Source: Rapidithrix thailandica (GTDB lineage: Bacteria; Bacteroidota; Bacteroidia; Cytophagales; Flammeovirgaceae). From it: DNA of 64,000 bases. The DNA lies in contig NZ_JBDKWZ010000007.1 of the NCBI RefSeq assembly GCF_039710355.1, positions 186,001-250,000 on the forward strand, written 5' to 3'. Both the position numbers and the translations under genes were made by a program. This document shows positions 37,117 through 45,558 of this stretch, one piece after another. The notes below the pieces were generated by a model. It made no database searches and was not told the DNA's origin. It saw only the letters and a list, made by a program, of their open reading frames with translations. The number at the start of each line of letters is the position of its first letter. The first letter of the stretch is position 1.

Positions 37117-37594
37117 GTTTTCTATTGACCAAAGATACACAAATTAAAAGGAAGTTTTGAGGAAGGAGAGGAGTTTGGCAAGGATTTAGATGATTAGATT
37201 ATACCTATAATTTTTTGAACTATCTCTACTCTTTCTCAGACTGAATACTCTCAATAAAAAGACCCCGTTCCGAAACGAAACGAGGTCTACGCTTTAACAA
37301 TTAAACCAAATAATCCTTAAAATATCCTGCTTAATATTTTTAGTGTTTACAGTATTATCACGTTTTTCTTATCCCACCCAAAGCACTTTCCTTGCCTTGG
37401 AATTATTTCAAAGTGTAAATTTACAAATTTACTTTAATTCTTACACAAATTTTTCCATTCAAATACAATGAGTGGTAAGACCTATAACATTAATAATCAA
37501 CAAATAGTGCTCTATCTCCTCAAAAAACACGAAACAATTCCATGAAAAGAAACTTTTTTTATTACCCAAACACAATAAAGGCGCTTCTTGCGAA
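37117..37594. other. Gene-free region with a reverse-strand hairpin
   Basis: About 480 AT-rich bases. The only structure is the hairpin at 37260-37287 described separately. No coding frame is supported. Confidence 0.5.
37258..37290 (-). terminator. Hairpin with - strand T-tract
   Basis: Arms AGACCCCGTT and AACGAGGTCT pair with one mismatch around CCGAAACG. The - strand continues with TTTTTATTG. It might end the small anti-sigma-like transcript starting at 37822, or a separate RNA. Confidence 0.6.
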
Positions 37595-37822
37595 TTAATA
37601 CCGTTGTTTCTTAAGAGCGCTATGAGTATCATTCAAATTCACATAGTAAGCATATGCTTTAATTAAGTTCATGGCCATTTGATGCACTTCCACCTCTTCT
37701 TTGAGTGCCACATCATCTTCCATTAGCCACTCCACCTGTCCTTTATCCTTACTGGACAAATGACCCATTAGATAATTCTCAATGATTTCAAATCTTTCTT
37801 CTTTTTTAATATTTCTTAACAT
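37595..37822 (-). CDS. Small anti-sigma-factor-like protein
   Basis: The 75-residue protein reads ERFEIIENYLMGHLSSKDKG and VEWLMEDDVALKEEVEVHQM. This is the usual start of Bacteroidota anti-sigma factors and related small proteins (a helical domain with the pattern I-E-x-Y-L-x-G-x-L-S). Unlike complete anti-sigma factors it has no membrane helix or periplasmic domain, and no sigma factor gene is adjacent. It may be a truncated or a free-standing regulator. Function is inferred only from this resemblance. Confidence 0.55.
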   Translation of the reverse strand: MLRNIKKEERFEIIENYLMGHLSSKDKGQVEWLMEDDVALKEEVEVHQMAMNLIKAYAYYVNLNDTHSALKKQRY

Positions 37823-38240
37823 ATTCCTATTATTTAGTTTTTTTAGATATGAATCCCTGTAGGATTAGTATTCACTCTCATTCGGAATGTAATCAGGTGA
37901 TTTGAAATAACTTAAGAAGCATGACCCGGGGTTACATTCTATCCGTTAGCTTTGACTAATGAAAGAGAAAAGAGTGATTTTATCCGTCTTGATACCCATA
38001 TAAAACCTGTTATTCGGAATTATTTTCACTCAAAAAATAACACCTCCGATCAAAGGACCTTTCATAAAAAAGGTTCCTGAATCCTATGTAATAATTTTAA
38101 AATTTATAAACTTAATCCTACTCTTCAACTTTTTATAAACCACCTCAAAAAAAGATTTCAACCTGCCTCCTGCTTTCTGATATACCTAAATAAAAAAGAG
38201 GCCGAATAGCCTCTCAATTCACAAACCCATTCTTATCATT
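37823..38240. other. Gene-free region with one terminator
   Basis: The 418 bases contain the - strand terminator at 38192-38216 of the downstream-numbered gene at 38241 and otherwise AT-rich sequence without coding potential. Confidence 0.5.
38192..38216 (-). terminator. Terminator of the STAS-like gene
   Basis: Stem AGAGGC / GCCTCT around CGAATA; the - strand continues with TTTTTTATTT, 24 bases beyond the stop. Confidence 0.8.
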
Positions 38241-38654
38241 TTAACTTTCAATACCCGCCAGCCAAGTCCGTCCTTTAGCCTCCGAGTCAAAATATTGAAC
38301 GTTCACTATCCCTTCCAGACTTTCTTCAACCAACTCCATAATGTCAATGACATTTTCAGTTGATACCACCCAAGCGACATGCCTCAACCCGGCTTCACGC
38401 GCCTGAGAAAACCAGTTTTGCGTTAACCAATATTTAAACGAAGTATTAGAAAACTGGAATTGGGAAGCATCGATAAGTAATTTATCCAACTTCCGGTTTG
38501 TCAATGTACTTAACACATCATACGATACTTCTTGTAAATCAAACTCATCCGGAAATCCGTAAAAAGTGTGACTTAAAAAAAGGTGCTGGTAATCAAAAGT
38601 ACATTTTGAAAAATTCCTTTCCCATAGCGTAAGTAGATTGTAACTGTTATTCAT
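38241..38654 (-). CDS. STAS-like domain hypothetical protein
   Basis: I chose the ATG at 38654 (MNNSYNLLTLWERNFSKCTF), giving 137 residues, because the upstream part of the frame has little coding character. The pattern of alternating strands and helices (KLDKLLIDASQFQF, then GLRHVAWVVSTENV and VNVQYFDSEAKGRTWLAGIE) fits the SpoIIAA/STAS-like fold found in short Bacteroidota proteins. The closing block EAKGRTWL-like is typical for that group. Cytoplasmic; role unknown. A terminator follows. Confidence 0.65.
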   Translation of the reverse strand: MNNSYNLLTLWERNFSKCTFDYQHLFLSHTFYGFPDEFDLQEVSYDVLSTLTNRKLDKLLIDASQFQFSNTSFKYWLTQNWFSQAREAGLRHVAWVVSTENVIDIMELVEESLEGIVNVQYFDSEAKGRTWLAGIES

Positions 38655-38990
38655 AAGGCAAATAATTATCTGGTGATCGTTTTGAAATACAAACTCCTTC
38701 CATCCACCTATAAAAGAAACGAAACAACCAGGGAACATTTCACTCTATGAACTGGAATCCTCGCAGATATCTTACACAGGTTTTTACCAAATCCATCCCA
38801 TTCACTCTCAATCACATATATAAAAATGCTTCATCAGCCTAATTCACAAAAAATTGTTGGTAATAAACTCACCTTCTATAGATAAAAATTTTATATTTAT
38901 TTAAATTATGATAACATATTGATTATCAGTATAATTGTGTTTTTATTTATATTTATTGCGACAATATTTGCGACAAATAATATTTTAGAA
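38655..38990. other. Region upstream of the recombinase with two TTGCGACAA words
   Basis: The stretch is very AT-rich. At 38957-38977 the word TTGCGACAA occurs twice, 12 bases apart. Its position next to the integrase suggests recombinase binding sites or an att core, but I found no matching copy at the other end of the accessory block. Confidence 0.35.
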
Positions 38991-40160
38991 ATGCCTGATA
39001 ATCAAAACTTACAAGACTTACAAGAGTATAAACCAGCTATATTAAAAGATGCCAATGGAGATGTGAAAAAGCGTTGGTATGTAGAGTTTTATGCATTAGA
39101 TGCCACTACCCAAAAATTGAAGCGAAAACGGGTTTTCATTTCTACAAAGTATAAGACGAAAAAAGATAGATATGCATTTGGCAATAAACTAGTAAAACAG
39201 ATCAATACTCTATTGATGAAGGGTGCTCACTTTAATGCATCTAAAGAAAGGAAACCAGATGCAGCATGGGAGCATCAAAACGTCGTTGAACTGTTAGAAT
39301 ATGCTTATCAAATCTTAACAAAAAATGCACGGTATTATAGTATAAAAACCTATAAGTCTAATAAAAACAATTTCATTAATTTCTTGGAAGAAAACGGCCT
39401 TGATAACCAAAAGCCTGAAAATATCCCTATTCAAAGTTATTTCCAGTTTTTTGATGAAATTGTGACCAAAAGAAACCTATCCAATTCGACTTACAATACC
39501 CGATTAAGGACGTTAAAAACTCTCTTTAATGTTCTTGTTCGCAGGAAAATACTGGAAGCAAACCCTTTGGCAGAAATCGAAAAACGCAAACATACTCCTA
39601 AAACGAACCAAGCCTTTACCGATGAACAAAGAGAGGCCCTGGAAACTTACTTAAAAGAAAAAGCTCCTAATCTTTACTATTTCACTCGTTTAATTTATTC
39701 AGGCTTTTTAAGACCTACAGAAATCACCCGATTGAAAGCCAAGCATGTAAAATTACAATTTAACCAAATAGTTGTGCATGCAGAGATGTCAAAGACCGCA
39801 AAACCTGGTGTAGTGATCATAAATAAGGGATTGAAAAATGTTTTTGAAGAAATGAAGATTGATAAAATCCCAGAAAACCACTATCTATTTAGTACAGGTT
39901 TAAAACCGGGGACAAAACGAATTTTTGCTAGTAATGTTTCTAATATACATGGAACGATATTAAAAGACCTCGGTTTGTTTGGTAAGAATTTGACTTTGTA
40001 CTCCTGGAAACATACGGGTGTGGTTAATGCTTACCGTGCAGGTGTGGATATTAAAACCTTACAATCCCTACTCCGTCACCACTCTTTAGAAATGACAGAT
40101 ATCTATTTAAGAAGTTTGGGGCTTTTTCACAATAAAAATATTGAGGAAATCTCTTGGTAA
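38991..40160 (+). CDS. Tyrosine recombinase/integrase
   Basis: From the ATG at 38991 the protein has 389 residues (an upstream TTG at 38919 would add a hydrophobic stretch unlike any integrase). An arm-binding region is followed by a SAM-like core-binding domain (about residues 90-190) and the catalytic domain. Visible active-site elements are Arg in SGFLRPTEITRL, Lys in SKTAK, His in LLRHHSLEMT and the nucleophile Tyr in DIYLRSLG. The box normally reading H-x-L-R-H-T reads YSWKHTG, so Lys replaces the second Arg. It is the only recombinase at this end of the block and is convergent with the tandem exported-protein genes. Confidence 0.92.
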   Translation: MPDNQNLQDLQEYKPAILKDANGDVKKRWYVEFYALDATTQKLKRKRVFISTKYKTKKDRYAFGNKLVKQINTLLMKGAHFNASKERKPDAAWEHQNVVELLEYAYQILTKNARYYSIKTYKSNKNNFINFLEENGLDNQKPENIPIQSYFQFFDEIVTKRNLSNSTYNTRLRTLKTLFNVLVRRKILEANPLAEIEKRKHTPKTNQAFTDEQREALETYLKEKAPNLYYFTRLIYSGFLRPTEITRLKAKHVKLQFNQIVVHAEMSKTAKPGVVIINKGLKNVFEEMKIDKIPENHYLFSTGLKPGTKRIFASNVSNIHGTILKDLGLFGKNLTLYSWKHTGVVNAYRAGVDIKTLQSLLRHHSLEMTDIYLRSLGLFHNKNIEEISW

Positions 40161-40177
40161 GAAAACTGATAAAAACC

Positions 40178-40203
40178 AAAAACAGGCCTTCCGACCTGTT
40201 TTT
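40178..40203. terminator. Bidirectional terminator between integrase and the tandem genes
   Basis: Stem AAAAACAGG / CCTGTTTTT with an 8-base loop lies between the convergent integrase and exported-protein genes. The same hairpin is repeated at 40878-40903 as part of the tandem duplication. Confidence 0.85.
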
Positions 40204-40219
40204 GCATCATTTTAAAAAT

Positions 40220-40861
40220 TTACTCTTCCCCTTCACGAAGGATTGCATCCACCTCTTCAAAGGGTTTGCCCTCACACAAAGCGGCAATGGCCCGTTTTAA
40301 CTTTTTGCGATCGCCTTTAAAAAACTTTCCGTACCGGATCCTATTCGTTTTTTTCATTGTACTAGGAAAGTCTCCTCCCATCATTGGAGGGAGCCAGGTA
40401 TGTATACAACGATTTCCTGAATAATCCCTTCCTCCGGAAAATAATATTTGATTCTTTTTTATATCGTTTTCATCTCCATAATAAGAAAAGTTGAAGGTTT
40501 TATCTTCCACCCCTCTTAAACTTGATAAACTTTGGTATTCACATTTTGCCCCCCCTGCCTTATCAATTATGAATACCTCAAAATTATACCCAAAATCAAA
40601 AAGAATAGACTTTCCATCTAAAGAATTGGGGACATAATTTGTAGACCTAATACCGGCTGTAGTTTGAAACCCATTTTTTCCCTCTGCTAAATAGGTCAAC
40701 ACCCCTGCTTTTTCATTGATAATTAATACAAAATAGCCTTTTGTGTATTTGGAATACCCTTTATAGAAAACCAGGTCTTTGGGCAGTTTTTGACTTTCGG
40801 CCTTTCCAAAAGCCCCCAATAACACCCAGAAGGTAAGACATAATAAAATCTTCTGTTTCAT
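40220..40861 (-). CDS. Exported paralog A, candidate immunity protein
   Basis: The 213-residue protein starts with a signal peptide (MKQKILLCLTFWVLLGAFGK). I recognise no named family. The N-terminal 75 residues and the C-terminal 50 (beginning KKTNRIRYGKFFKGDRKKLK) are almost identical to the neighbour at 40920, whereas the middle differs greatly. Paired Cys (KCEYQ, NRCIHTW) could form a disulfide. Being exported, duplicated and directly downstream of a TssD gene and a protease gene, it is a good candidate for a periplasmic immunity protein or a diversified binding partner. The ATG at 40861 excludes a short non-homologous extension. Confidence 0.75.
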   Translation of the reverse strand: MKQKILLCLTFWVLLGAFGKAESQKLPKDLVFYKGYSKYTKGYFVLIINEKAGVLTYLAEGKNGFQTTAGIRSTNYVPNSLDGKSILFDFGYNFEVFIIDKAGGAKCEYQSLSSLRGVEDKTFNFSYYGDENDIKKNQILFSGGRDYSGNRCIHTWLPPMMGGDFPSTMKKTNRIRYGKFFKGDRKKLKRAIAALCEGKPFEEVDAILREGEE

Positions 40862-40877
40862 AAAATCAAATAAAACC

Positions 40878-40903
40878 AAAAACAGGCCTCCCGACCTGTT
40901 TTT
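40878..40903 (-). terminator. Terminator copy inside the tandem duplication
   Basis: Same AAAAACAGG / CCTGTTTTT hairpin as at 40178. It should reduce transcription from the first into the second paralog. Confidence 0.8.
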
Positions 40904-40919
40904 GCATCATTTTAAAAAT

Positions 40920-41561
40920 TTACTCTTCCCCTTCACGAAGGATTGCATCCACCTCTTCAAAGGGTTTGCCCTCACACAAAGCGGCAATGGCCCGTTTTAA
41001 CTTTTTGCGATCGCCTTTAAAAAACTTCCCATACCGGATCCTATTCGTTTTCTTTAAATAACTTGGAAAATTCCCACCCATCATTGGAGGGAGCCAAGTA
41101 TGCAAACACAAGTTTCCCGAATAATCATCTCCTCCTATAAAACTTAATTGATTTTTATTCAAGCGTTTTAACCCTCCAACAAAACGAAAATTATAAGTTT
41201 CATTCTCTACACCACTTATACTTGATAAAAGTTCTTGTTCACACAGGCTACCACCGTATTTTGAAAGAATAAATACCTCAAAATGATAGCCTAAATCAAA
41301 CCTTGTATATCCATCAGGTGAAACGTCAGGAACATAATTTGTGGACCTAATACAGGCTGTAGTTTGAAATCCATGTTTCCCTTCAAACAAATAAGTCAAC
41401 ACCCCTGCTTTTTCATTGACGATCAATACAAAATACGCTTTTGTGTATTTGGAATACCCTTTATAGAAAACCAGGTCTTTGGGCAGTTTTTGACTTTCGG
41501 CCTTTCCAAAAGCCCCCAATAACACCCAGAAGGTAAGACATAATAAAATCTTCTGTTTCAT
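40920..41561 (-). CDS. Exported paralog B, candidate immunity protein
   Basis: A 213-residue paralog of the gene at 40220 with the same signal peptide and the same C-terminal block. The central region differs (SKYGGSLCEQELLSSISGVE against DKAGGAKCEYQSLSSLRGVE). Two Cys are kept (LCEQE, NLCLHTW). It starts only 10 bases after the stop of the metzincin gene, so it belongs to the same transcript. This is the usual arrangement of an effector followed by its immunity gene. No direct evidence of binding is available from sequence. Confidence 0.75.
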   Translation of the reverse strand: MKQKILLCLTFWVLLGAFGKAESQKLPKDLVFYKGYSKYTKAYFVLIVNEKAGVLTYLFEGKHGFQTTACIRSTNYVPDVSPDGYTRFDLGYHFEVFILSKYGGSLCEQELLSSISGVENETYNFRFVGGLKRLNKNQLSFIGGDDYSGNLCLHTWLPPMMGGNFPSYLKKTNRIRYGKFFKGDRKKLKRAIAALCEGKPFEEVDAILREGEE

Positions 41562-41571
41562 AATGGCATCT

Positions 41572-43665
41572 TTATATATTTTCTAATAGAAGTAAGAATT
41601 TTTTACCAGAACCCTCTTTTCGCAATTCATCCCACTGCCATTTATACAAGCTCTTCCGTTCAAAATTGCTATTCGTCCCCGCATAGTCCATATAGTTCTC
41701 CTGGGTAAGGGACAGGCCAACTTCCTTACCCTTACTTTTCTCTTTTGGCACCTTCTTCTTTTCTACTTTCAGTTGTTCAAGCCTGTTTTGTTCCACCTCC
41801 AGTTCACTTTCCTTGGTTACCCATGCTGCCGCTTCCTTCGCCGGATCGGTATTCAGCCCCCCTATGGATACCAAGGCAATATTGTCTTCCTGGGTAATCA
41901 ATTGTTGAATGTCTTGTATCCTCTGCCGGAAGGTCGAATAACCCCTGAAATCTTGCAAAGTGATGGGTGCTAGGCAACTGCGGTATCTCCCGCCCAATGT
42001 ATTGTACCGGTGGTACTCTTCCAATGAGTAGTGAAGGGCCTGCATCGCCTGGTTCTTATCCTGATACGATTGAATATTATCTTTTAACAAGTCTATCTTT
42101 TTATCCAATTGTTTGATTTCTGCCTCAACTTCTTCCCGGGAACGTTGATCTTCTATTTTTCCATTGCCTAATGCCTGTCCATCAAAGGTATGGCTAAGCC
42201 CTAAACCGTGGGCAACCTCATGGACAATCTCATCTACACTGCCAAAACCGTTGGAAAACATAAAGGTGATACCATCCCCGTTTAGCGTAAAGCCGTTCAC
42301 TTTGTCCGTAGGGTTCCCCCCGGCTTTGTAAGCTGCAAATAGATCGGGGCAGTAAAAGACATACACATATTTATACGGTTCGGCATCGTGCAAATCATCC
42401 TTAAGGGGAAATCCATGTAGGTCACTCACTCCCGCCTGAGTCATCTGGTTGAGCATTTTACGCTCCTCCTGTAAAAAAACATCGTACTTTCCATTGGTCC
42501 CGTTGTTAATCAAGGGATCGTTCCAGGCTTTTTTAAAGCTTTTGTTTGCCTGTGCGGCTTGGGCGGCCCGGAGTTCATCTGCCGTACCATGGGCCTGGGT
42601 ATTGTACCCGGACAAACGGGTAAACTCATTGACAAAATCCACCATCGCCTGATATACATTGTTGTTCTTATAAGCTTGCTCTTTCCCCTTCCGGTCAATT
42701 GCCCGTTGTGGATTGAGAAAACGGGCCAATTCTCCCATCACAAATTTTATAAACTCTTTTCGTTGGGCATCAACGCTGGTCATAAACTTATTGCCTGAGG
42801 ACTCTGTGGTATAGTACTTTTGTACATCGGCGCCCAAAAGGGTCAGTTGATGAGTCGTACTGGCTATTTCACTGTAAATAAAGGCCTGGTTCAAGGACTT
42901 CTTGTTGAGGTAGTCTTTCAATTGTGCTTCACGGATATCCGGAATCGAAGATGTAGGCACTTTGCTATGGCTTTTGGCAGCTCCAAAAGTGAGGTATACG
43001 GGCTGTACAATGGCGATATACCGCTGTTCATTGGGGTACAGCACCAACTTGCCTACTTCTTTATTACTAATCATGGCCGTGATATATACCTCTTTGGCAA
43101 AGGGTTTTAAACACTCCAGACGGATGGTCGGTAGCGATAACTTTATCCCGGCTTTTCTTCTCTGTTTTCGCTGTTTTTCGCTTTCGATCTTGAGTGTGAC
43201 AGAAGTATCCGCACCCCCGTTAATCGTCACAATGGACGGGTCGGAACTGATGAGTTTTGCCGTGGCTTGTTTGCCGCATTTATCGTGAAAGCCCTGACCG
43301 GGTTCCAGGTTTACGACTATGTCCACAATGTTTTTGGTGTTCTGGTAATTGCCCTGAACATTGGGTGGCCAGATGGACAGATGCGGACAGAGGTAATCGT
43401 AGTTACTGCCAAAGTTTTTCTCCTGTCGCTGGATGCTTGTCAGCTTGGTGTATTCCAAAATATTCCCTTCCCCTACGTTGGCTTTCTCATAGCGGTCAAA
43501 ACCAAAGGCCCCGTCATAGCCCTTGTCTGCTTTTCCATATTGTTCGTCTGCATGTTCCTGCGAGCGGTAAAAATCTACCACATAAGCGTCTTTGGGCAAT
43601 CCCAGTGGAGGAACTTGTATAAAGTTTTTCGGATTACCGGATTCGGATACGATAAACATAGTCAA
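41572..43665 (-). CDS. Metzincin-type metalloprotease, probable TssD-linked effector
   Basis: The 697-residue protein has a zinc motif HEVAHGLGLSH near residue 491 (H-E-x-x-H-x-x-G-x-x-H) and a Met-turn NYMDYAGTN near residue 660, the hallmarks of metzincins. Between them lies an unusually long Lys/Glu-rich coiled-coil insert. Residues 1-200 begin without signal peptide (FIVSESGNPKNFIQVPPLGL) and include Ig-like strands; residues 200-450 are unassigned. It follows a TssD gene by 20 bases and precedes the exported paralogs by 10, so it is probably delivered as cargo by a contractile or T6SS-like machine and its target would be in the periplasm or cell envelope. Delivery is inference. Confidence 0.82.
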   Translation of the reverse strand: MTMFIVSESGNPKNFIQVPPLGLPKDAYVVDFYRSQEHADEQYGKADKGYDGAFGFDRYEKANVGEGNILEYTKLTSIQRQEKNFGSNYDYLCPHLSIWPPNVQGNYQNTKNIVDIVVNLEPGQGFHDKCGKQATAKLISSDPSIVTINGGADTSVTLKIESEKQRKQRRKAGIKLSLPTIRLECLKPFAKEVYITAMISNKEVGKLVLYPNEQRYIAIVQPVYLTFGAAKSHSKVPTSSIPDIREAQLKDYLNKKSLNQAFIYSEIASTTHQLTLLGADVQKYYTTESSGNKFMTSVDAQRKEFIKFVMGELARFLNPQRAIDRKGKEQAYKNNNVYQAMVDFVNEFTRLSGYNTQAHGTADELRAAQAAQANKSFKKAWNDPLINNGTNGKYDVFLQEERKMLNQMTQAGVSDLHGFPLKDDLHDAEPYKYVYVFYCPDLFAAYKAGGNPTDKVNGFTLNGDGITFMFSNGFGSVDEIVHEVAHGLGLSHTFDGQALGNGKIEDQRSREEVEAEIKQLDKKIDLLKDNIQSYQDKNQAMQALHYSLEEYHRYNTLGGRYRSCLAPITLQDFRGYSTFRQRIQDIQQLITQEDNIALVSIGGLNTDPAKEAAAWVTKESELEVEQNRLEQLKVEKKKVPKEKSKGKEVGLSLTQENYMDYAGTNSNFERKSLYKWQWDELRKEGSGKKFLLLLENI

Positions 43666-43685
43666 AAAGGTTTAATAGTGATTCA

Positions 43686-44375
43686 TTAGGATTTGGGTGT
43701 GGCTTCTAACAATACCCGGGTCGTATTGCCGGTGACGGAGACGTTTTTTAACTGCCCGTCTTCCAAGGGCTTGCCGTCCCGTTTGAAGTCGTGTTTGCGG
43801 TTGTCCAGGTTGATGTCCAAGTTTTTTCCCGGCCCGTTTTCTGTCTGGATCACCAGGGTCACTTCGCCGTTATGGATTTCCTCAATTCTCTCCCCTTCCT
43901 CATTCTCGTAATACATATCCATAATGATCAATTCTTCCTCCGGTGTAATAGTGGTCACCGGGGTATCCTGGGCGCTCAGGTCGGTTTCCTTCCAGTAGTG
44001 TTCCAGGATTTTCACCCCTCCATCGTAGAGGATGGCCGGGGAGAGTTTGATTTGGGTCATCATCGGTTCCCCGTTCACTCCGTTGAAGTGGTTTTTGAAA
44101 AAGACGCAGTGCACATCGTAGAGTTCGAAGACCCGGCTTTTGCTGTCCTGGGTGACCGGGGAAACCACAATCTTTACTTTTTTCACCATATCCATGCCCA
44201 CCGACCAGGCAAAAAAGCTTTGATCGGAAGTGGTTTCAAAAGTAATGTCAAAAATCGTCCCGTTAGGTTTGCCCATCGGTTTGCCGTGTTCGTCTACCGA
44301 GCGGGTAAACCGGAATTTGAAGTCAAGAATGTTAATTTCCTTGTCTTCCACGTAGAGTTTTGCAATCAAACTCAT
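43686..44375 (-). CDS. Type VI secretion tube protein TssD/Hcp (Bacteroidota type) with C-terminal extension
   Basis: The 229-residue protein starts MSLIAKLYVEDKEINILDF and continues with FRFTRSVDEHGKPMGKPNG, the Bacteroidota TssD/Hcp pattern of a six-stranded ring protein. Residues 1-130 are the Hcp-like domain. Residues 145-229 are an extra domain (ELIIMDMYYENEEGERIEEI, then LDINLDNRKHDFKRDG) that recurs in TssD copies located beside toxin genes and is thought to be an adaptor for cargo. No other T6SS gene is in the window, so this is an orphan cassette. An ATG three codons upstream (44384) is an alternative start. Confidence 0.85.
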   Translation of the reverse strand: MSLIAKLYVEDKEINILDFKFRFTRSVDEHGKPMGKPNGTIFDITFETTSDQSFFAWSVGMDMVKKVKIVVSPVTQDSKSRVFELYDVHCVFFKNHFNGVNGEPMMTQIKLSPAILYDGGVKILEHYWKETDLSAQDTPVTTITPEEELIIMDMYYENEEGERIEEIHNGEVTLVIQTENGPGKNLDINLDNRKHDFKRDGKPLEDGQLKNVSVTGNTTRVLLEATPKS

Positions 44376-44546
44376 ATCATTCAAGGGTTTAGCGGTTGAA
44401 AAAAATTAACTAAAAGTAGCTAGCTGTTTTGTTAGTAGACAGAAGTATAGAAAATACAATGCAATACGTAATTATACACACAAAAAAGCGCTTAACCTTG
44501 AGATGTTATTAGTTTTTTCAAAAAGGAATTACCTGAATAAAGGCAG

Positions 44547-44894
44547 CTATAACCCCACTTTTAAGCTTCGTAAAGTCGCTAATCGATACAAATTCTGTAA
44601 GTTATGCACAAAGTCCACCCGGGTATAACGGCCCGCAATATGGGTTGTAAAACTCTCTCCGGTTTGTGTCAGGCAAAAGCCCTGTTTGTGGTAGGTGTTG
44701 GCACCACACATTTCAAAGCCCATGGCCAAGAGCCAGTTGGGCTGTAAGAGGATCGGAAGGACCTTGTCGGCCGGTAGGCGGTTAATCAATTGTTGATCGT
44801 AGTCCAGGTGGCTTACTTCTTCCAGGCAGAAGCGTTTATCCGGTTGCACTGCGCGCATGTCCACGTAATTGCCCAATTGCAATTCAAGCATCAT
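44547..44894 (-). CDS. Hypothetical protein at the 3' end of the particle-like operon
   Basis: A 115-residue soluble protein with three Cys in its second half (MCGANTYHKQGFCL). Strand-rich, ends RLATLRSLKVGL. Not recognised. Its start overlaps the stop of the preceding gene by one base (TAATG on the - strand), so it is translationally coupled. The 160-base AT-rich gap after it suggests the operon ends here and the TssD cassette has its own promoter. Confidence 0.72.
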   Translation of the reverse strand: MMLELQLGNYVDMRAVQPDKRFCLEEVSHLDYDQQLINRLPADKVLPILLQPNWLLAMGFEMCGANTYHKQGFCLTQTGESFTTHIAGRYTRVDFVHNLQNLYRLATLRSLKVGL

Positions 44895-45553
44895 TATTTC
44901 AGGAGTTTTCGGATTTGATGGGCCAGGTTCCGGACTTTGGTCCGGTCGATGGCGGTCAAGGGGTCTTTGCGGTTAAAAACCAGGATCAGGGTGTAGATCA
45001 AATTGGGTTTGGCCCTGAGGTAGAGGTGGTACACCGCTTTGGCATCGGTGGATAGCAGGTCCAGTTTGGCTTGTCCGGCCGGCATTTTCTCTACATCGGG
45101 CAGGTACAGGTCTTTTTCTTCGCTTTGCATCATCTCCCGGAAGTAGCCCAGGGATTGGTCGTTGAGCCGTTGGTTTTGCCGTTGGGGTTTCAAGGGTTGT
45201 ACGATCTCTCCGTTTTCGTACTTGCCGGTAATTTCCGTATGGATGGAAAGACGCAGGTTTTCGTCAATGTTGAGTTTGCCGTGGATCTTCAAAATAGCCA
45301 CCCGCATGCAGTTAAATTCATTCTCCAGTTTGTTCATCAGCTCGTAGATTTCCGAGAGCCGGTTGATCAGCTCCAGCAAGGTATAGTCCACCAAAGCCTT
45401 GATGCCCAGACTCACTGCGTTGAGCAGGTTGGCAAAGGCCTTGCCCAGCACCACCCGTTGCTGCAAGAGGGTAAACACCAGGATGGCGGCCACCACCTGC
45501 AAGAGGCCAAACTCTTTGATCGCTTTGATCAGGTTGTGAAGATCTTCCGGCAT
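44894..45553 (-). CDS. Hypothetical protein with N-terminal membrane helix
   Basis: I take the ATG at 45553 (MPEDLHNLIKAIKEFGLLQV), 6 bases after the LamG gene, giving 219 residues. One hydrophobic segment (LLQVVAAILVFTLLQQ) near residue 20 is followed by amphipathic helices and a coiled coil (IYELMNKLENEF). The C-terminal half is mixed alpha/beta (KAVYHLYLRAKPNLIYTLIL). No family recognised. The longer frame to 45649 overlaps the LamG gene and is rejected. Confidence 0.72.
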   Translation of the reverse strand: MPEDLHNLIKAIKEFGLLQVVAAILVFTLLQQRVVLGKAFANLLNAVSLGIKALVDYTLLELINRLSEIYELMNKLENEFNCMRVAILKIHGKLNIDENLRLSIHTEITGKYENGEIVQPLKPQRQNQRLNDQSLGYFREMMQSEEKDLYLPDVEKMPAGQAKLDLLSTDAKAVYHLYLRAKPNLIYTLILVFNRKDPLTAIDRTKVRNLAHQIRKLLK

Positions 45554-45558
45554 AAATT

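Larger units (their letters stand above)
40172..41563 (-). repeat. Tandem duplication of about 700 bases
   Basis: Two consecutive units (about 40,172-40,863 and 40,872-41,563) carry paralogous genes together with the same downstream terminator. The first 150 bases and the last 160 bases of the units are nearly identical, whereas the central part has diverged strongly. Confidence 0.88.
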
